33,211 nucleotides of DNA from Podila epigama (GCA_015679605.1 JAAAVE010000102.1:1-33211); one strand, 5' to 3'. Counted from the stretch's first letter, positions 21,114 to 31,215 are shown. Program-made: numbers and translations. Notes: generated by a model not told the origin, from the sequence alone.

Positions 21114-23113
21114 TCATCGTCTATTGTGGACGACCTTGGCCTTCTTGTGTGACTTGGGGGCAATATAGCCAATGGTATCCATGTCTTCTGTGATCTCCCA
21201 TCCCATACGTGCCAGCACTTTCTTCTCCGTCTTGTTGTTGTCATCCTTTTGTCGTTTGATGATCATGACAATGTCACTGTTCTCTCTCCTGTCGTGGTAT
21301 TCAAGGTTGTTGGATGGGTCTGGGCCATTTTCTTCCTCCCCTACAGCGACACCCACTTCAAGGTCTTGTTCCTGATCCTCGTTCTGAATGTCCTGATCTT
21401 CATTACTCAACGGCTGCTGCTGCTGTTGTTGTTGTTGTTGCTGTTGCTGCTCATTTTGACCCTCCACTTTGATATCATCGAAACGAAGGGGTGCAATACC
21501 AACCCTCTTCTTCGCCTGGTCAAAGACAACATAGTTGTTCTTGATGAACAAGTCTCCAATGATCATGAAATTCGATCCACTCGGTTGAATGCCCGAATAA
21601 CACATTTCTTGACCTTGCTCCGGTGCAAATTGTGGTTGCTCTGTGGATTCTGTTCCTGGTACGAGTGGTGGTGGTATGATGGGGGCGACGGACTCTCGAA
21701 CAAGATCTTCAAACGGAATCTTGAATCGTTTCCCGCTAATCTGGAGCTGAACGACACCCTCTGGAAACTGTTTGCCAAGATGACAAGGTACGGTCCATGT
21801 CTGGCCAAGCGAACGTGCGCCTTTTATGGCTCGGTGGATACCCATTGCGATAGGGATAGGGACAATCATGAGTGTCGTACCCGTGTCCATGATACCGGGC
21901 ACGTTTACGAACGAGGACTGACCAGGTTTGGAGGAGGACGACGTTGTTCGAGAGGAAACACCACGGGTCGAGAGGATGGGCTTGTCATTGACCAAGACAC
22001 TTTCGACATTGATCTGCCAGTATTTGGGTCGAGTGACCGGTGTATAGGTAATGTTATGGCCGACCTCGACACGGTCCATATCCATGCCACCAAAGATGAC
22101 CTCGCCACCGCCGTTGCGTGAGGCCTTGCCGAGATAAAAGGAAAAGATACCTTGTTCGACCAAATTCTGGTCCATCATGTTCTCAAAGACTGTCCGTGTC
22201 GAAGAAATTGTGGAGGAGAGCGAACCAAAGGACAGACCCATGATACCGTCAATCGCTTCGTCAAAACCTTGGCTCTCGCTCGTGACGAGGGCCAACTGTT
22301 GGGATGCAACCGTGATGCCGTCGATCGTCACTTGGTCATGACCGAGGACACCTTCTGCGTGCGACATGTCACCATAAGTAATATGCCATGCTTGGCCATT
22401 CTCTTGGAAGGTGGACGAGGCCGTTGCATCGAAATGGTTCGAGCCAGAACACTCGCTACACCCTTTCGTCGAAACAATGAACTGTGAAGAACCAGTGTCA
22501 AAGTCAATCTTGAACGACTGAGGCGGATTACCAATCTGGACTGTACCAAAGTACTTTTGTTATCAGGTTTTAGGAAAGACGTGTTAGTTTTAGTTTTCGC
22601 AACTTTTTTGTCCTCTTGCGTACATACACAATGTGTTGTCATGCGAGTACACACAAGATACACATGCATGCCCAAAAAAAATATAAACATGAAATCCATA
22701 CCTCTCGGTCAAATTCGAAATCTACGAGGGGAACACGCGCAAGATTCGTCTCCGAGCCAGGGACGACACGACCACGCTGAACACCACGAGGACCACCAAA
22801 AGTCGCAATGTCGTACTTGCCCAACGTATGCATCCATCTGCCTACAGTGGACCGTTTCCGTGACAAGCGCATATTCGTGATGGGTACTCTGGGAACATTT
22901 TTTGAGTCAAGAAAATGAATAGTTATTAGATTCAACAACAAGTCCATGTCTTTTTTTTTTTGTTCATTCTGTACACTTGTAATGCTTTACTAATAGCAAT
23001 GCGCTTTGACACAAGGAGCATACTTACTTGACGATATCCCTTGAACCTGCTGCAGAGGCGATACTCGAGACAGCAAGCGTGACAGCCGCCGTGAGGCCAA
23101 TGTTAAGCTTCAT
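21114..23113 (-). CDS. secreted pepsin-like aspartic protease (family A1) with poly-Gln acidic tail
   Basis: Endopeptidase that uses two catalytic Asp residues at acid pH; secretory or vacuolar. Exons in transcript order: 23113-23028, 22888-22702, 22553-21114, giving 570 residues with agreeing phases. Signal peptide MKLNIGLTAAVTLAVSSIASA, then a basic propeptide-like segment (about 30-75). The core opens with DREYFGTVQIGNPPQSF across the exon 2/3 join. Catalytic motifs are DTGSS (Asp110) and DTGTT (Asp314), the flap is ITYGD (Tyr151), and GIMGLSF and FMIIGDLFIKNNYVVFD are conserved. After the core (about residue 455), the protein has a run of 13 Gln, then an Asp/Glu/Asn/Gln-rich stretch and a basic end. 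That extension of roughly 110 residues is atypical. There is no hydrophobic GPI-anchor tail. Confidence 0.94.
21412..21450 (-). repeat. CAG/CAA trinucleotide repeat encoding poly-Gln
   Basis: In-frame mixed CAG/CAA run in the C-terminal extension of the aspartic protease. The CAA-rich middle and CAG-rich end suggest slippage expansion with partial interruption. Confidence 0.9.
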
Positions 23114-23706
23114 TTGGAGTCTGTTGTCTTTTTACTTGATATAGCTGTCTGCTTTTTCTTCAACCACTAATGCAAGGTCAATTGAGATATGCAGTTTAAA
23201 AAGATGCAGGCGGAGAAGGGGGAATAAGGAGAGGACGACTTGTGAATTGAGGGTAGGGATGGGTTGTTGACCTGCCAAAAAAAAAGACGTTAATGTTGCC
23301 GTTGAACTAATGCATCAAGTTATGCCTTTATATACAAATTCCATATTCCACTCTTGAGTGGCAACTGTATAGTTTTGAAGGCCAGAATATGGATATACAG
23401 ACTGGTAACCCCCCCTCCTCCTCCTTCCTTCCCCCTAAAGCCGTTGTCAGCCCCACCGGTGAATATTTCAGTTTCATCCAAGGCCCGGCCAACGGCATTT
23501 TTTTTTTTGACATCCTGCCAAACATGCTCTGGGGTGGAGGGATGTAGGTGAAATGCGCTTGAATGTCGCTGTGACAACAGCATTACGGGTATATATTTAT
23601 TTTCCAGAATTAATTAAGAAAGCATGGAGCATAGCACTCATGGCTAGAATGTCTCCAACTGGCGTCCGTGTACTAGAGCCTTTCGTGTAGGGGACCATTG
23701 TCTAGG
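23114..23706. promoter_or_regulatory. intergenic region/promoter of the aspartic protease
   Basis: The 593 bp lie upstream of the protease start and downstream of the next minus-strand gene's stop. A TATA-like TATATAAA reads on the minus strand at 23327-23334, about 214 bp before the protease ATG. A C/T tract lies at 23409-23434 and a T-run at 23500-23509. No convincing coding frame; the frames present span these simple tracts. Confidence 0.5.
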
Positions 23707-25719
23707 TCAATGCTTCTGCCCACGGCCTAATTGATGCATGAGCGCATTTAATCGCCTAAAAGCTGTCGCCCTTACCAACTTGTCCCTAGCAGAATCCTCC
23801 ACATCCTCCTCGTCTTGTTCCTCAATTCGTTTCTCTTGTCTTGCCTTTTCATCGGCTTCACGTTTCTCTTGCTCCAAAACACTCACCCAAGAACGCAACA
23901 TTTCATCTTCGAATACATCGTCGTTGTGCACCTCTCCTACTACTACTACTACATCAGGCAACACCGACTGTGGATGCATCATCATCTCCTTGTGAGATTT
24001 GTCTAACTCCTCCAAAATTCGTTCGTCCGTTTCTTGTTTCTCTTGCTCTAAAACATTCATCCAGGTTTGCATCATGTCATCACTTCCAAAGAGTTCTTCA
24101 CTCTGCTTGTTCTCATCTTTTGGTTCAAGAAAAGTTGCAACTGGAGCAATCGACGAGGGCATTTGACAGGTCATGGAGGATGTGCCCGTTTCAACTTGTC
24201 GTTCTTGTGAGCGCGCCTTTTCATCTACCACACGCTCAACTTGCTGCCATTGCTGCTGCTGCTGCTGTTGCTCTTGCTGTTCCTGCTTCTCCAGCGCAAG
24301 AGACTCCATCCAGGCTTGTAGCATGTCACCTTCAAACACATCGTCATTGTACACTTTGCGTATTGGTGCCATCATGTTCTGCTCAGGCGTTGATACAGAT
24401 GCATTTGCTCCCGTTGCTGACACAGTTGTCGAATCTGTCACTGGTGCCAATGTTTCTACGGTAGATTCTGTTACAACTGGCGTCAAAAGAGCCGACTGGT
24501 CAACAGAAGGAATCATTCGAGGCGCATCTATAAGCAATCCATAGTCCATCTTATTGTGGCCGTCCAACATGAACCCGCATGTCTTGACCGAACCCTTGCT
24601 CTCATGGTTCTCTTCGATGGCTGCCACCTGTGCTGGTCCTTTGGTCACAACAGGCTCATCCTGTTTACGTTCTGACAGTAAGGCTTTGTCCGCCATCATC
24701 ATAGAACGGTCTGATGCCTGTATGGATGCAGACTGTTCCGTAGGTCGGGTCGCTGGCCCGTAATCCTTAAAAATAGTCTCAAATTCCATGATAGCAGCCT
24801 GAGTCTCGATGGCCCAGGGCGGTAATGGCCAGGACGATGGGATCGATGCAGCCGCATCCTTGAAGGAAGCGACAAGAGAACCATGGTGGACAGGTGTTGT
24901 TGTATGAAATCGCTGCGTCATGGAGGACGCGTTGGATGACAAGGGTGGACCACCACCACTAGGACCAACAGATTCACGGTTCCACAAAGCGTCCCAATTA
25001 TGTTCCTGATGAGGGAGAGATGGGATACTGTCTAGCCAGACCTGCTCCAGTTGCGAGGTAGCACGAAGGGGATGGCTCTCCTTTGGTCGCTCGCTTGAGT
25101 GTGACCGAGGTTGATAAGGATGACGGAGGGATGATGATGTGTATGGGTTATGGTGCTTTGTGGTGAGATGATCGATCAAGTGTTGATGAGCCTTTGCGTC
25201 GACCGAATAATCCACAATAGGACCCAGCCCATCATGTTGATCCTGGCTCCGGAGGGCAGCCTCTCGCAGGTAGTACTCTTGGCGTTGCTTCAAGTATTCG
25301 GAAAGGTCAGCATGAGCATTGGTGTTGACGTGGTGACTTGGATGCTGTGGGGAGGATGTGGGGTCTAGGTTGTTATATCTGCTGGAGAATGCGCTATTAT
25401 CGGAATTATTACTGCTGAATGATTGGAAGGTATGAAGATCCAGGTTCGATCTGTCTGGTACTGGTGGTGGACTTTTGAAAACTGTCGGTGACGAGGAGGA
25501 GGAAGAGGATTGAGGAGGTGTTATGGAGGAAGGGAAGAGATGATGGTGTGTGGACGTTGGTGGTGGTTGCTGCGGCTGAAGGTGCCGACTGGACGAACTC
25601 TCTGTGGTGAGTTCTTGTTCATAAAAGTGGGAGAGTGCTTGAAGTGGGTTTGCAGAAGAGGAGGACGACGACGAGGAAGAGGAAGAACCCTTGGCGGTAG
25701 ACTGAAAGAGACTGGTCAT
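23707..25719 (-). CDS. hypothetical disordered protein with triplicated Trp/Leu-acidic motif
   Basis: Not recognised. One intronless frame of 670 residues, starting CCATCCATGACC. The N-terminal half is Ser/Pro/His/Gln-rich and probably disordered. Scattered conserved-looking Trp segments include QVWLDSIPSL, NWDALWNRES and SWPLPPWAIETQAAIMEFE. The C-terminal third has three copies of one motif, near residues 458, 540 and 599: acidic, then F, acidic, M-L/M, two residues, W, M/V, two or three residues, L, then EK. Examples are DVFEGDMLQAWMESLALEK, GSDDMMQTWMNVLEQEK and DVFEDEMLRSWVSVLEQEK. A poly-Gln run follows copy 1. The end (DKLVRATAFRRLNALMHQLG) is predicted helical. The WxxxL repeats and N-terminal ANPLQALSHF faintly resemble peroxin (Pex5/Pex20) ligand motifs, but no conserved Cys or TPR domain is present, so this is only a hint. 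Codon-level continuity over 2 kb supports a real gene. Confidence 0.72.
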   Translation of the reverse strand: MTSLFQSTAKGSSSSSSSSSSSANPLQALSHFYEQELTTESSSSRHLQPQQPPPTSTHHHLFPSSITPPQSSSSSSSPTVFKSPPPVPDRSNLDLHTFQSFSSNNSDNSAFSSRYNNLDPTSSPQHPSHHVNTNAHADLSEYLKQRQEYYLREAALRSQDQHDGLGPIVDYSVDAKAHQHLIDHLTTKHHNPYTSSSLRHPYQPRSHSSERPKESHPLRATSQLEQVWLDSIPSLPHQEHNWDALWNRESVGPSGGGPPLSSNASSMTQRFHTTTPVHHGSLVASFKDAAASIPSSWPLPPWAIETQAAIMEFETIFKDYGPATRPTEQSASIQASDRSMMMADKALLSERKQDEPVVTKGPAQVAAIEENHESKGSVKTCGFMLDGHNKMDYGLLIDAPRMIPSVDQSALLTPVVTESTVETLAPVTDSTTVSATGANASVSTPEQNMMAPIRKVYNDDVFEGDMLQAWMESLALEKQEQQEQQQQQQQWQQVERVVDEKARSQERQVETGTSSMTCQMPSSIAPVATFLEPKDENKQSEELFGSDDMMQTWMNVLEQEKQETDERILEELDKSHKEMMMHPQSVLPDVVVVVGEVHNDDVFEDEMLRSWVSVLEQEKREADEKARQEKRIEEQDEEDVEDSARDKLVRATAFRRLNALMHQLGRGQKH

Positions 25720-26077
25720 GGATGGATGAATGGCGGAAGAGGAGGAGAAGTAGGTGACCGTGTTTGGAGACAGCAGTGTGAATGAATGATATGATGGATG
25801 AATGAATGGATGGATGAATGGATGAATGAATGAATGTTAAAGACCATCCATCCACAACACATTCATACATCGACTCACACTCACAGTGACAACAGTAGAA
25901 AAGAAAAAAAGTTGCCCGCTTCAATTCGCCCAACAGCCGGAGAAGAGTCACGTGGTAGCTCCACAAGTTTTTTATACAATAATTAGGAAAAAAAAAAAAA
26001 AAAAACAGAGAAACGATCGATCAAAGTCTCTATATTATTTTATGTATTTTATATTATCCTCACTAAGGGGAATGGAT
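25720..26077. other. intergenic region with GAATG/GATG repeat
   Basis: The 358 bp hold a degenerate GAATGGATG-type repeat (about 25782-25836) directly upstream of the minus-strand hypothetical gene. A long A-run (about 25988-26004) and AT-rich DNA follow, probably the 3' UTR of the 2H-like gene. No gene seen. Confidence 0.6.
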
Positions 26078-27018
26078 CTACTTGGCAACAATCTTGTGGA
26101 AGCAGGCGTTCTTGCCCTTGTAGACACCGTCCTCGATAAAGATATCGCGGTGCTTGTAGCCAATGGTCATATGGGGCTGGTAGTTCTCAGCAGCGAACAA
26201 GGCTGGGTTGCCACCCTTCTTCACATACAGCTTGAAGACATCAGTGCGGAAGCTGAGCAGGTCCTTGTGGTTCTTGAGGATAACCTGCACTGACTGCTGG
26301 AAGATACCGTCCTTGGTCACGGTCTGGACACGGCCCATGCACTCAAAGTCAAACTTGGAACGCTGGAGACGGTTGTTCTTGGCAGCCATGGCGTTGAGCT
26401 CCTCGATCGTAACACCTGCAGGGTGCAAGATCTGGTCATACTCGGTGGGTGGGATGATGGTGATGTGCGCCTCACCACGTGAGATCAAAGTTCCATTGCC
26501 AGGTGCCTGGGTGCTGTTGAGAACATCAAACACAGGCTTGACGTATTTGAAGTCGACGTTCAGACCAACCCAGTTTGTGAACAATGCAGTACCCTAAGAT
26601 TATGGCATTGTATGAAGACAATTTTTTTCATGTTATTACTTGTAGCTGGCCTGAAGAGGGTAAGAGTGAGTCGGATGGTAGCAACTTGTTGCTTTTTGAT
26701 GTGGTCGATGTGCTAGCTAATATTGTTGTTGTTGCTGTTGTTGTCACTGCTGCTCTTGACCATCCATTCATCCATTCATCCATCCATCAACCTATCGACG
26801 TATCCACTCATTCATCGACCGTTAAAAAAGAGAACGTGACAAGGTCACCAAGAAATACTTACAGAGTGAGGGATGAAGGGAACCTTGGACGTCTGGAAGA
26901 CCTTCTTGTTAATAACAATGGGCTTGCTCTTGTGGCTGTTCTTGTTCTCGGGGGCAGCCACGACGGTGGAAGCAGCAAGGGCCAGGGCAGCAATGAATGA
27001 AGCAGCTGTGAAACGCAT
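26078..27018 (-). CDS. secreted protein with two HxTx motifs (2H phosphoesterase-like)
   Basis: Exons in transcript order: 27018-26863 and 26593-26078, giving 223 residues; GTAAGT donor, TTAG acceptor, phase 0. A clear signal peptide (MRFTAASFIAALALAASTVV then AAP) is followed by a basic linker. The mature domain has HITI at 95-98 and HMTI at 193-196. Two H-x-T/S-x motifs about 100 residues apart are the hallmark of the 2H superfamily, which includes RNA ligase-like and cyclic nucleotide phosphodiesterases acting on 2',3'-cyclic ends. Other notable segments are TNWVGLNVDFKYVKPVF and ENYQPHMTIGYKHRDIF. Strong codon bias (AAG, AAC, GTC) suggests high expression. Substrate unknown; secretion is unusual for a 2H enzyme. 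Confidence 0.85.
26723..26788. repeat. TTG-rich and CATC/CATT microsatellites in an intron
   Basis: Inside the single intron of the 2H-like gene (26594-26862), a TTGTTG-type run (26723-26745) is followed by a CATCCATTCATC-type run (26761-26788). This is the same tetranucleotide family seen near 25782-25836 and 30606-30645. Confidence 0.8.
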
Positions 27019-27103
27019 TTTTTTGTAGAGTCGTTGGGTGGTGCAGGTGCAAAAAGAAGGAAAGGTCAAAAAGTGGTACCAAAGGGGGACTCGGGGGAAG
27101 ACC

Positions 27104-27111
27104 CTTTTATA
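27104..27111 (-). promoter_or_regulatory. TATA box of the 2H-like secreted protein gene
   Basis: TATAAAAG reads on the minus strand about 86 bp upstream of the ATG at 27018. This spacing fits a TATA box with a leader of about 50-60 nt, and fits the strong codon bias of the gene. Confidence 0.6.
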
Positions 27112-27675
27112 CACTTTCGAAAAAGAAACTAATAATGGTTCTTCATGGGAAAGTTCTCTCTTCCTGTCTCCGCGCCGAACGATACCATGTGCAACAAAAG
27201 GTAATAAAAAAAAAGTCAGCTTTATGACCCTGGAGGTACGTTTTCGGTTTGACCAGGACTGGAGTCCATGAACCATATGAACCATTGTAGTTCTTCTACG
27301 GTACCTATTGTACACCCTGTGCATGCATGCTGTTAATGCATGTGCTCACTTTCGGTGCAGACAGAGGAAGAGTGGAGTGTTCGAGAGGTTCGAGAGCGAA
27401 AAGAAACAAAAAAGAAGTCGAGCTGTTAGCGCCATTGGCATCTTTTTACCCTCACCAAAATAATTTGTTGCTCACATAATTTCCTTTGCCGCTCGCACTC
27501 AGTCCTTGTCCTATCCACTTTGCACGTTGGTGCTCTTACCTTTCACCTGCCAAAGTCCACGTTCCTAATTTGTTCACAAACGACTATGGGACACTCACTC
27601 TACTTCACTTCCTTTTACCATTCATTCTTCAACATTGGGCACTTTCCTGCACAGCATTGGTATACAACTGACTGA

Positions 27676-27966
27676 TCACAATTAAGGAAGCAGATCTCCT
27701 TTGGAAAGTGCAAGAAAACTAAAAATGGTTATGATTATGTCTATGGTCATGGTCATGAGGCGAAAAGTATAATTGCCGCCGCGCTTCATTTGGCCACATA
27801 TGGTGCTGTCTTTGTGCACATGGCGATTTGGATACACCGTTACTTCAACTCAAAAAGTATCAAGCACTTCCGTATTAGGAGATGTTCGTTCGGACGCCCA
27901 GCAGATATCCACCGCCATGAACCGATGCATCCCTTTTGGTCCCTTCAACTATACACTAGTAAGTGA
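27676..27966 (+). pseudogene. possible decayed exon of a membrane-transporter-like protein
   Basis: A 96-codon frame, open from stop to stop and lacking a good start, reads YDYVYGHGHEAKSI, then AAALHLATYGAVFVHMAIWI, then GRPADIHRHEPMHPFW. The order hydrophobic segment with TYG, basic loop, DIH, then Pro-Phe-Trp weakly recalls oligopeptide transporters (OPT family: ...ALTYGLSF..., ...DIH.RLM..., ...VPxWW). A GTAAGT donor-like site at 27959-27964 lies just before the stop. No partner exons were found on either side. This is a by-eye resemblance and may be chance. Confidence 0.25.
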
Positions 27967-28320
27967 AGAAGGTTCATGACTATTTCTATGTTGCAGTCTC
28001 TTTCCTGTCTATGGCTCCTTACATCTGCACTAACAAGTATTAGACATAGAACACGGGAACGCCATGATAATATAGGGGGGCCAGAGCAATGAAGGGTAGT
28101 TGACGCGGACTTTACAAAGGGCAGCATGTCTCTATTTACGCATGTAGACGAAGGAATCTAAACGACCACAGGTACACTTTTGGACAAAGGCAACAAATCT
28201 CATACTAAGAGTACTCTTCATTAGACTTGTAGGGCCTCACTTATGGCTTTACTCTGTTGTGATATGAGGTGGCACATGGTACCTTGGTGCTTGTCCTTGC
28301 ATATTTGTCATTTACTTGTG

Positions 28321-28456
28321 ATTCCTTTCTGGATAAAGAGGTACACTTTGGCAATATTTCCTTTCCGGATAAAGAGGTAATATTGATAACATTTCCTTTC
28401 TGGATAAAGAGGTAATTTTGAGAGAAATTCCTTATAAGGAGGTAAAGTTGATATGC
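28321..28456. repeat. 35-bp tandem repeat, about 3.8 copies
   Basis: Copies begin at 28321, 28356, 28391 and 28426. The core CCTTTCTGGATAAAGAGGTA is identical in copies 1 and 3 and has one change (C for T) in copy 2. Copy 4 has lost about 7 bases. The tails after the core diverge. Confidence 0.9.
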
Positions 28457-29084
28457 TATCTGTGGACAGCAAGCAGAGAGGAATTTTTTTGTGTGTTTGT
28501 GTTTGTGCGGGAGCAGACGGTTAAAAGAGACATGTATGTTTTAGCTGAACGACACAGTGACTCTGCAGAACACTACACTGAAAAAAAAAAAAGTCGTGGG
28601 CACGTTGGCGTTGGATCATAGAATGGTCTCTTTTGCACCAGGCCAGATGAGGCGCGACAGCATAGGTCGAATGTCGCCATCCCGATCAGCTGAGATTTCT
28701 ATCAGAAAGGCAATACTCTCCGAACACTGGAAGGGTCAAGGAGCCGGTTCAATCATCGGGATGGATAGATGGCTTGCTGGTTTTTTTTATTATTTATTTA
28801 TTTTTTTGACAGACAGTTGCTCGACTTGGAATACGTTCAAGTTGAGTTATAACAGTCGGGTCTTTAGACCAAAACCGACCTCCAAGACTACAAGGATGGG
28901 CTGACCATGACTCATCTCATCATGCGATCCTTTTGAACCTGTTTCTTTGCTTGGCTTTTTCTTGACGCTTGTTCCAAGCATTCATCTTTGTAGTAGTGGT
29001 CGTACACACCTGTTGGAGGTCACTGACAAGGGCAAACCAAATTGCAATGATGAGAGCACACAAACACTTGCGCACACAGAACGC

Positions 29085-29210
29085 ATACACACAACAATGC
29101 AACCGCAACAACACAAACACAGACACAACACATACACATACACATACACACACACAAACAACACACACACACAAACAACACACACACACACACACATACA
29201 CGCAATACAC
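29085..29210. repeat. CA-rich simple repeat
   Basis: ACACACAA and CACACATA-type units run almost without interruption on the plus strand. They create Thr/His-rich frames on this strand and Cys/Val-rich frames on the other, none of which is a gene. Confidence 0.9.
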
Positions 29211-30670
29211 AAAAAAAAATTAAAATTTCTAATCGATGCGATGGGTGTCATCGTGTACGCCCTCCTGTGGGATGATGTGGGATGGGATGGAAGCTTATCT
29301 GGACAAAAAAATTGGGCGAAGATGACTAAAAGAGGCACTCGAAAGACTCTTACTATAAACTGCAATTGAAGGAACAGAGGGACAAGAGCAGAAGAGCAGA
29401 GGGGGGAGGGGAGAAGGTATAATTTTTTTTTTTATTTTATTTTTGATAATAAACAAAACGGCTAAAAAGTGTGTTAGTATGAAGCAGGACGTACCTGTTC
29501 CTTCAAGTGGAGTGAGTATCGTCTCTGCCATGACATTGAATGACTCGAGTGCTTTTTTTTATTTTTTTTGAAAGAATCGAGGCTAGTTCATGTCAAGTCG
29601 AGTTCAAGCCCAAATAGAACATGTACTGTGGACATCACCATTCTGGTAATTCTCCGATAAGCGGTTGTAAGCGAAATGCTGGTGTACGGGTGTTCGATAA
29701 GGGTTCTCTGTCTTTTTTTTTTCAGTCAAGCTCAGACAGAACATTCATTTCCACCCACCAGCAAAACAAGAGAAACGAACGACAGAGGACATGAATGTTG
29801 AATGTCGAGCGAAAGATGAGGCTTGATTATATCCTAATGAGACTCGAATCCCATCTCGCATGTTCACGCCATGGCTGCAGATAAGTGAGTGTTACCCGAT
29901 CTGCTTCTGCTCTTGTCCAACAGATACCTTTTCTCTTTCAGGAAAAGCCGGGTAAAAGAAAGACAGGACAGGACAGTAGAGGGACAAATAGCAATCGTTA
30001 GGAAGTGAAGTGTAAAAAGGATCTTATAACGATCAAGGACCAACAGTTACTAATGGCGTTGGCGTGGGTGCATGATGAGTGAGTGCGTATGCGTTTCGCT
30101 GTTTTGATGTGTGTTTGCATGCATAATTGTTGATGCGAGAATGTCTTATGAGTGCTTACCAACCGTCGACTGAAGATGAAGAAAGAACAAAGGGAGTAAT
30201 CGGGCGGGTTATCAATACAGTGAACAGTATATGTACAGAACAGGCATTGCATTCGAGTCGACCTGGCCAGAACGAAAACCTGATTGACAAGACAGGACCA
30301 TCCAGCCAGCCAGCAGGCAAATATGGACATGGACGAACGCAAAAAGACAGACAGGAGACGAGAAGGGTGAGACGAAGGTGTGAGAGAAGGGGTGACGAAG
30401 GGAAGGGAGACAAAGGCGATAGTAAAAAACTTTCTCTCCGATAGACACTCCGATGGGGACAGCCGGGCGAATATTACTAAAAGGTTCCAAAACTGGGGTA
30501 AATGGGCCGATTCCTTGTTCAAGCGAGCGTTGTTTAGAGTATGAATGTACGTGTGTATTGTACATGGACTATGAGCAATGCCATGCTTTTTATTTTTTGT
30601 GTCCGACCATCCATCCATCCCATTCATTTATTCATTCATCCATTGAACCCTGCTTGCTGGACTGCACTGT

Positions 30671-30710
30671 ATTGGACTGGATTGGACTGGATTGGACTGA
30701 GCTGGACTGG
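30671..30710. repeat. 10-bp tandem repeat (ATTGGACTGG)
   Basis: Three consecutive ATTGGACTGG/A units and a fourth diverged unit (GCTGGACTGG). They lie about 570 bp upstream of the threonine dehydrogenase start, beside CATC/CATT (30606-30645) and TGTC (30750-30768) microsatellites. Confidence 0.85.
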
Positions 30711-30903
30711 GCGACACGAATGACGCGCTCATCGCCTTTGTGTACGTGGATGTCTGTCTGTCTGTCTTCATCTCTTTGTGTTTGAATTGACTGTATCCAA
30801 CAGTCTGTGTTCCTTTTTGAACCCCCGTGTGCCATGTGTGTGAATGAATGTGTTTGTGTTCTTGTATCCTGCGTACAGTCAGTCAGTCCTACATGAATGC
30901 CAA

Positions 30904-30940
30904 GTCAAAGATATGTCAAAGGAATGTCAAAGGTATGTCG
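30904..30940 (+). promoter_or_regulatory. three GTCAAAG boxes at exact 11-bp spacing upstream of a TATA box
   Basis: GTCAAAG starts at 30904, 30915 and 30926, with a truncated GTCG at 30937. The intervening 4-mers vary (ATAT, GAAT, GTAT) while the 7-mer is fixed. The array ends about 28 bp before a TATA box at 30968, as expected for an activator array of the downstream threonine dehydrogenase gene. Confidence 0.45.
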
Positions 30941-30967
30941 ACTCACACAAAGATTAAAAAAAAAATG

Positions 30968-30976
30968 TATAAAAAG
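30968..30976 (+). promoter_or_regulatory. TATA box candidate for threonine dehydrogenase
   Basis: TATAAAAAG lies about 306 bp upstream of the ATG at 31282 and is followed by a long T/C-rich leader typical of fungal core promoters. Confidence 0.5.
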
Positions 30977-31215
30977 CCAAAGTGTTTCGCACATTTTTTT
31001 TGTTTCTCTTTTCTTCTTTTTCATTAAACATTTTTTTCTTTTCTTTTTGCATTCCTTTCTGCTCTTTTTCCCCTTCTTCACTTCTTTAATCTATCAATCT
31101 CTCTCAATCTCTCTCAATCTATTTATCATTCATACGAATAGCCATACCCTTGCTTGAAAAAAAAAGAATAACCTCACCTTACACATACTTTCGTATAATT
31201 CATAAGCAAAGCGCA

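Noticed and set aside
21249-22121. 290-codon plus-strand open frame opposite the aspartic protease
   Set aside because: Antisense to the protease core, with a poly-Leu run that is the reverse reading of the poly-Gln repeat.
23320-23583. 87-codon minus-strand frame upstream of the protease
   Set aside because: Runs through a C/T tract and a T-run, with no motif. It lies in the probable protease promoter and carries its TATA-like site.
27959-27996. Tiny intron between GTAAGT and TTGCAG downstream of the 27676 frame
   Set aside because: At 38 bp it is far shorter than any other intron here, and the following sequence gives no recognisable continuation.
28321-28456. CRISPR-like reading of the 35-bp repeat
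   Set aside because: Eukaryotic context, only about four units, and the variable parts are diverged tails of the same repeat rather than unrelated spacers.
28557-28904. 115-codon plus-strand open frame in the gene-poor region
   Set aside because: Begins in an A-run, has no recognisable motif, no good start context and no splice partner. Could be a relic but is not supportable.
29020-29205. Cys/Val-rich small protein on the minus strand
   Set aside because: Produced entirely by the CA/TG dinucleotide repeat.
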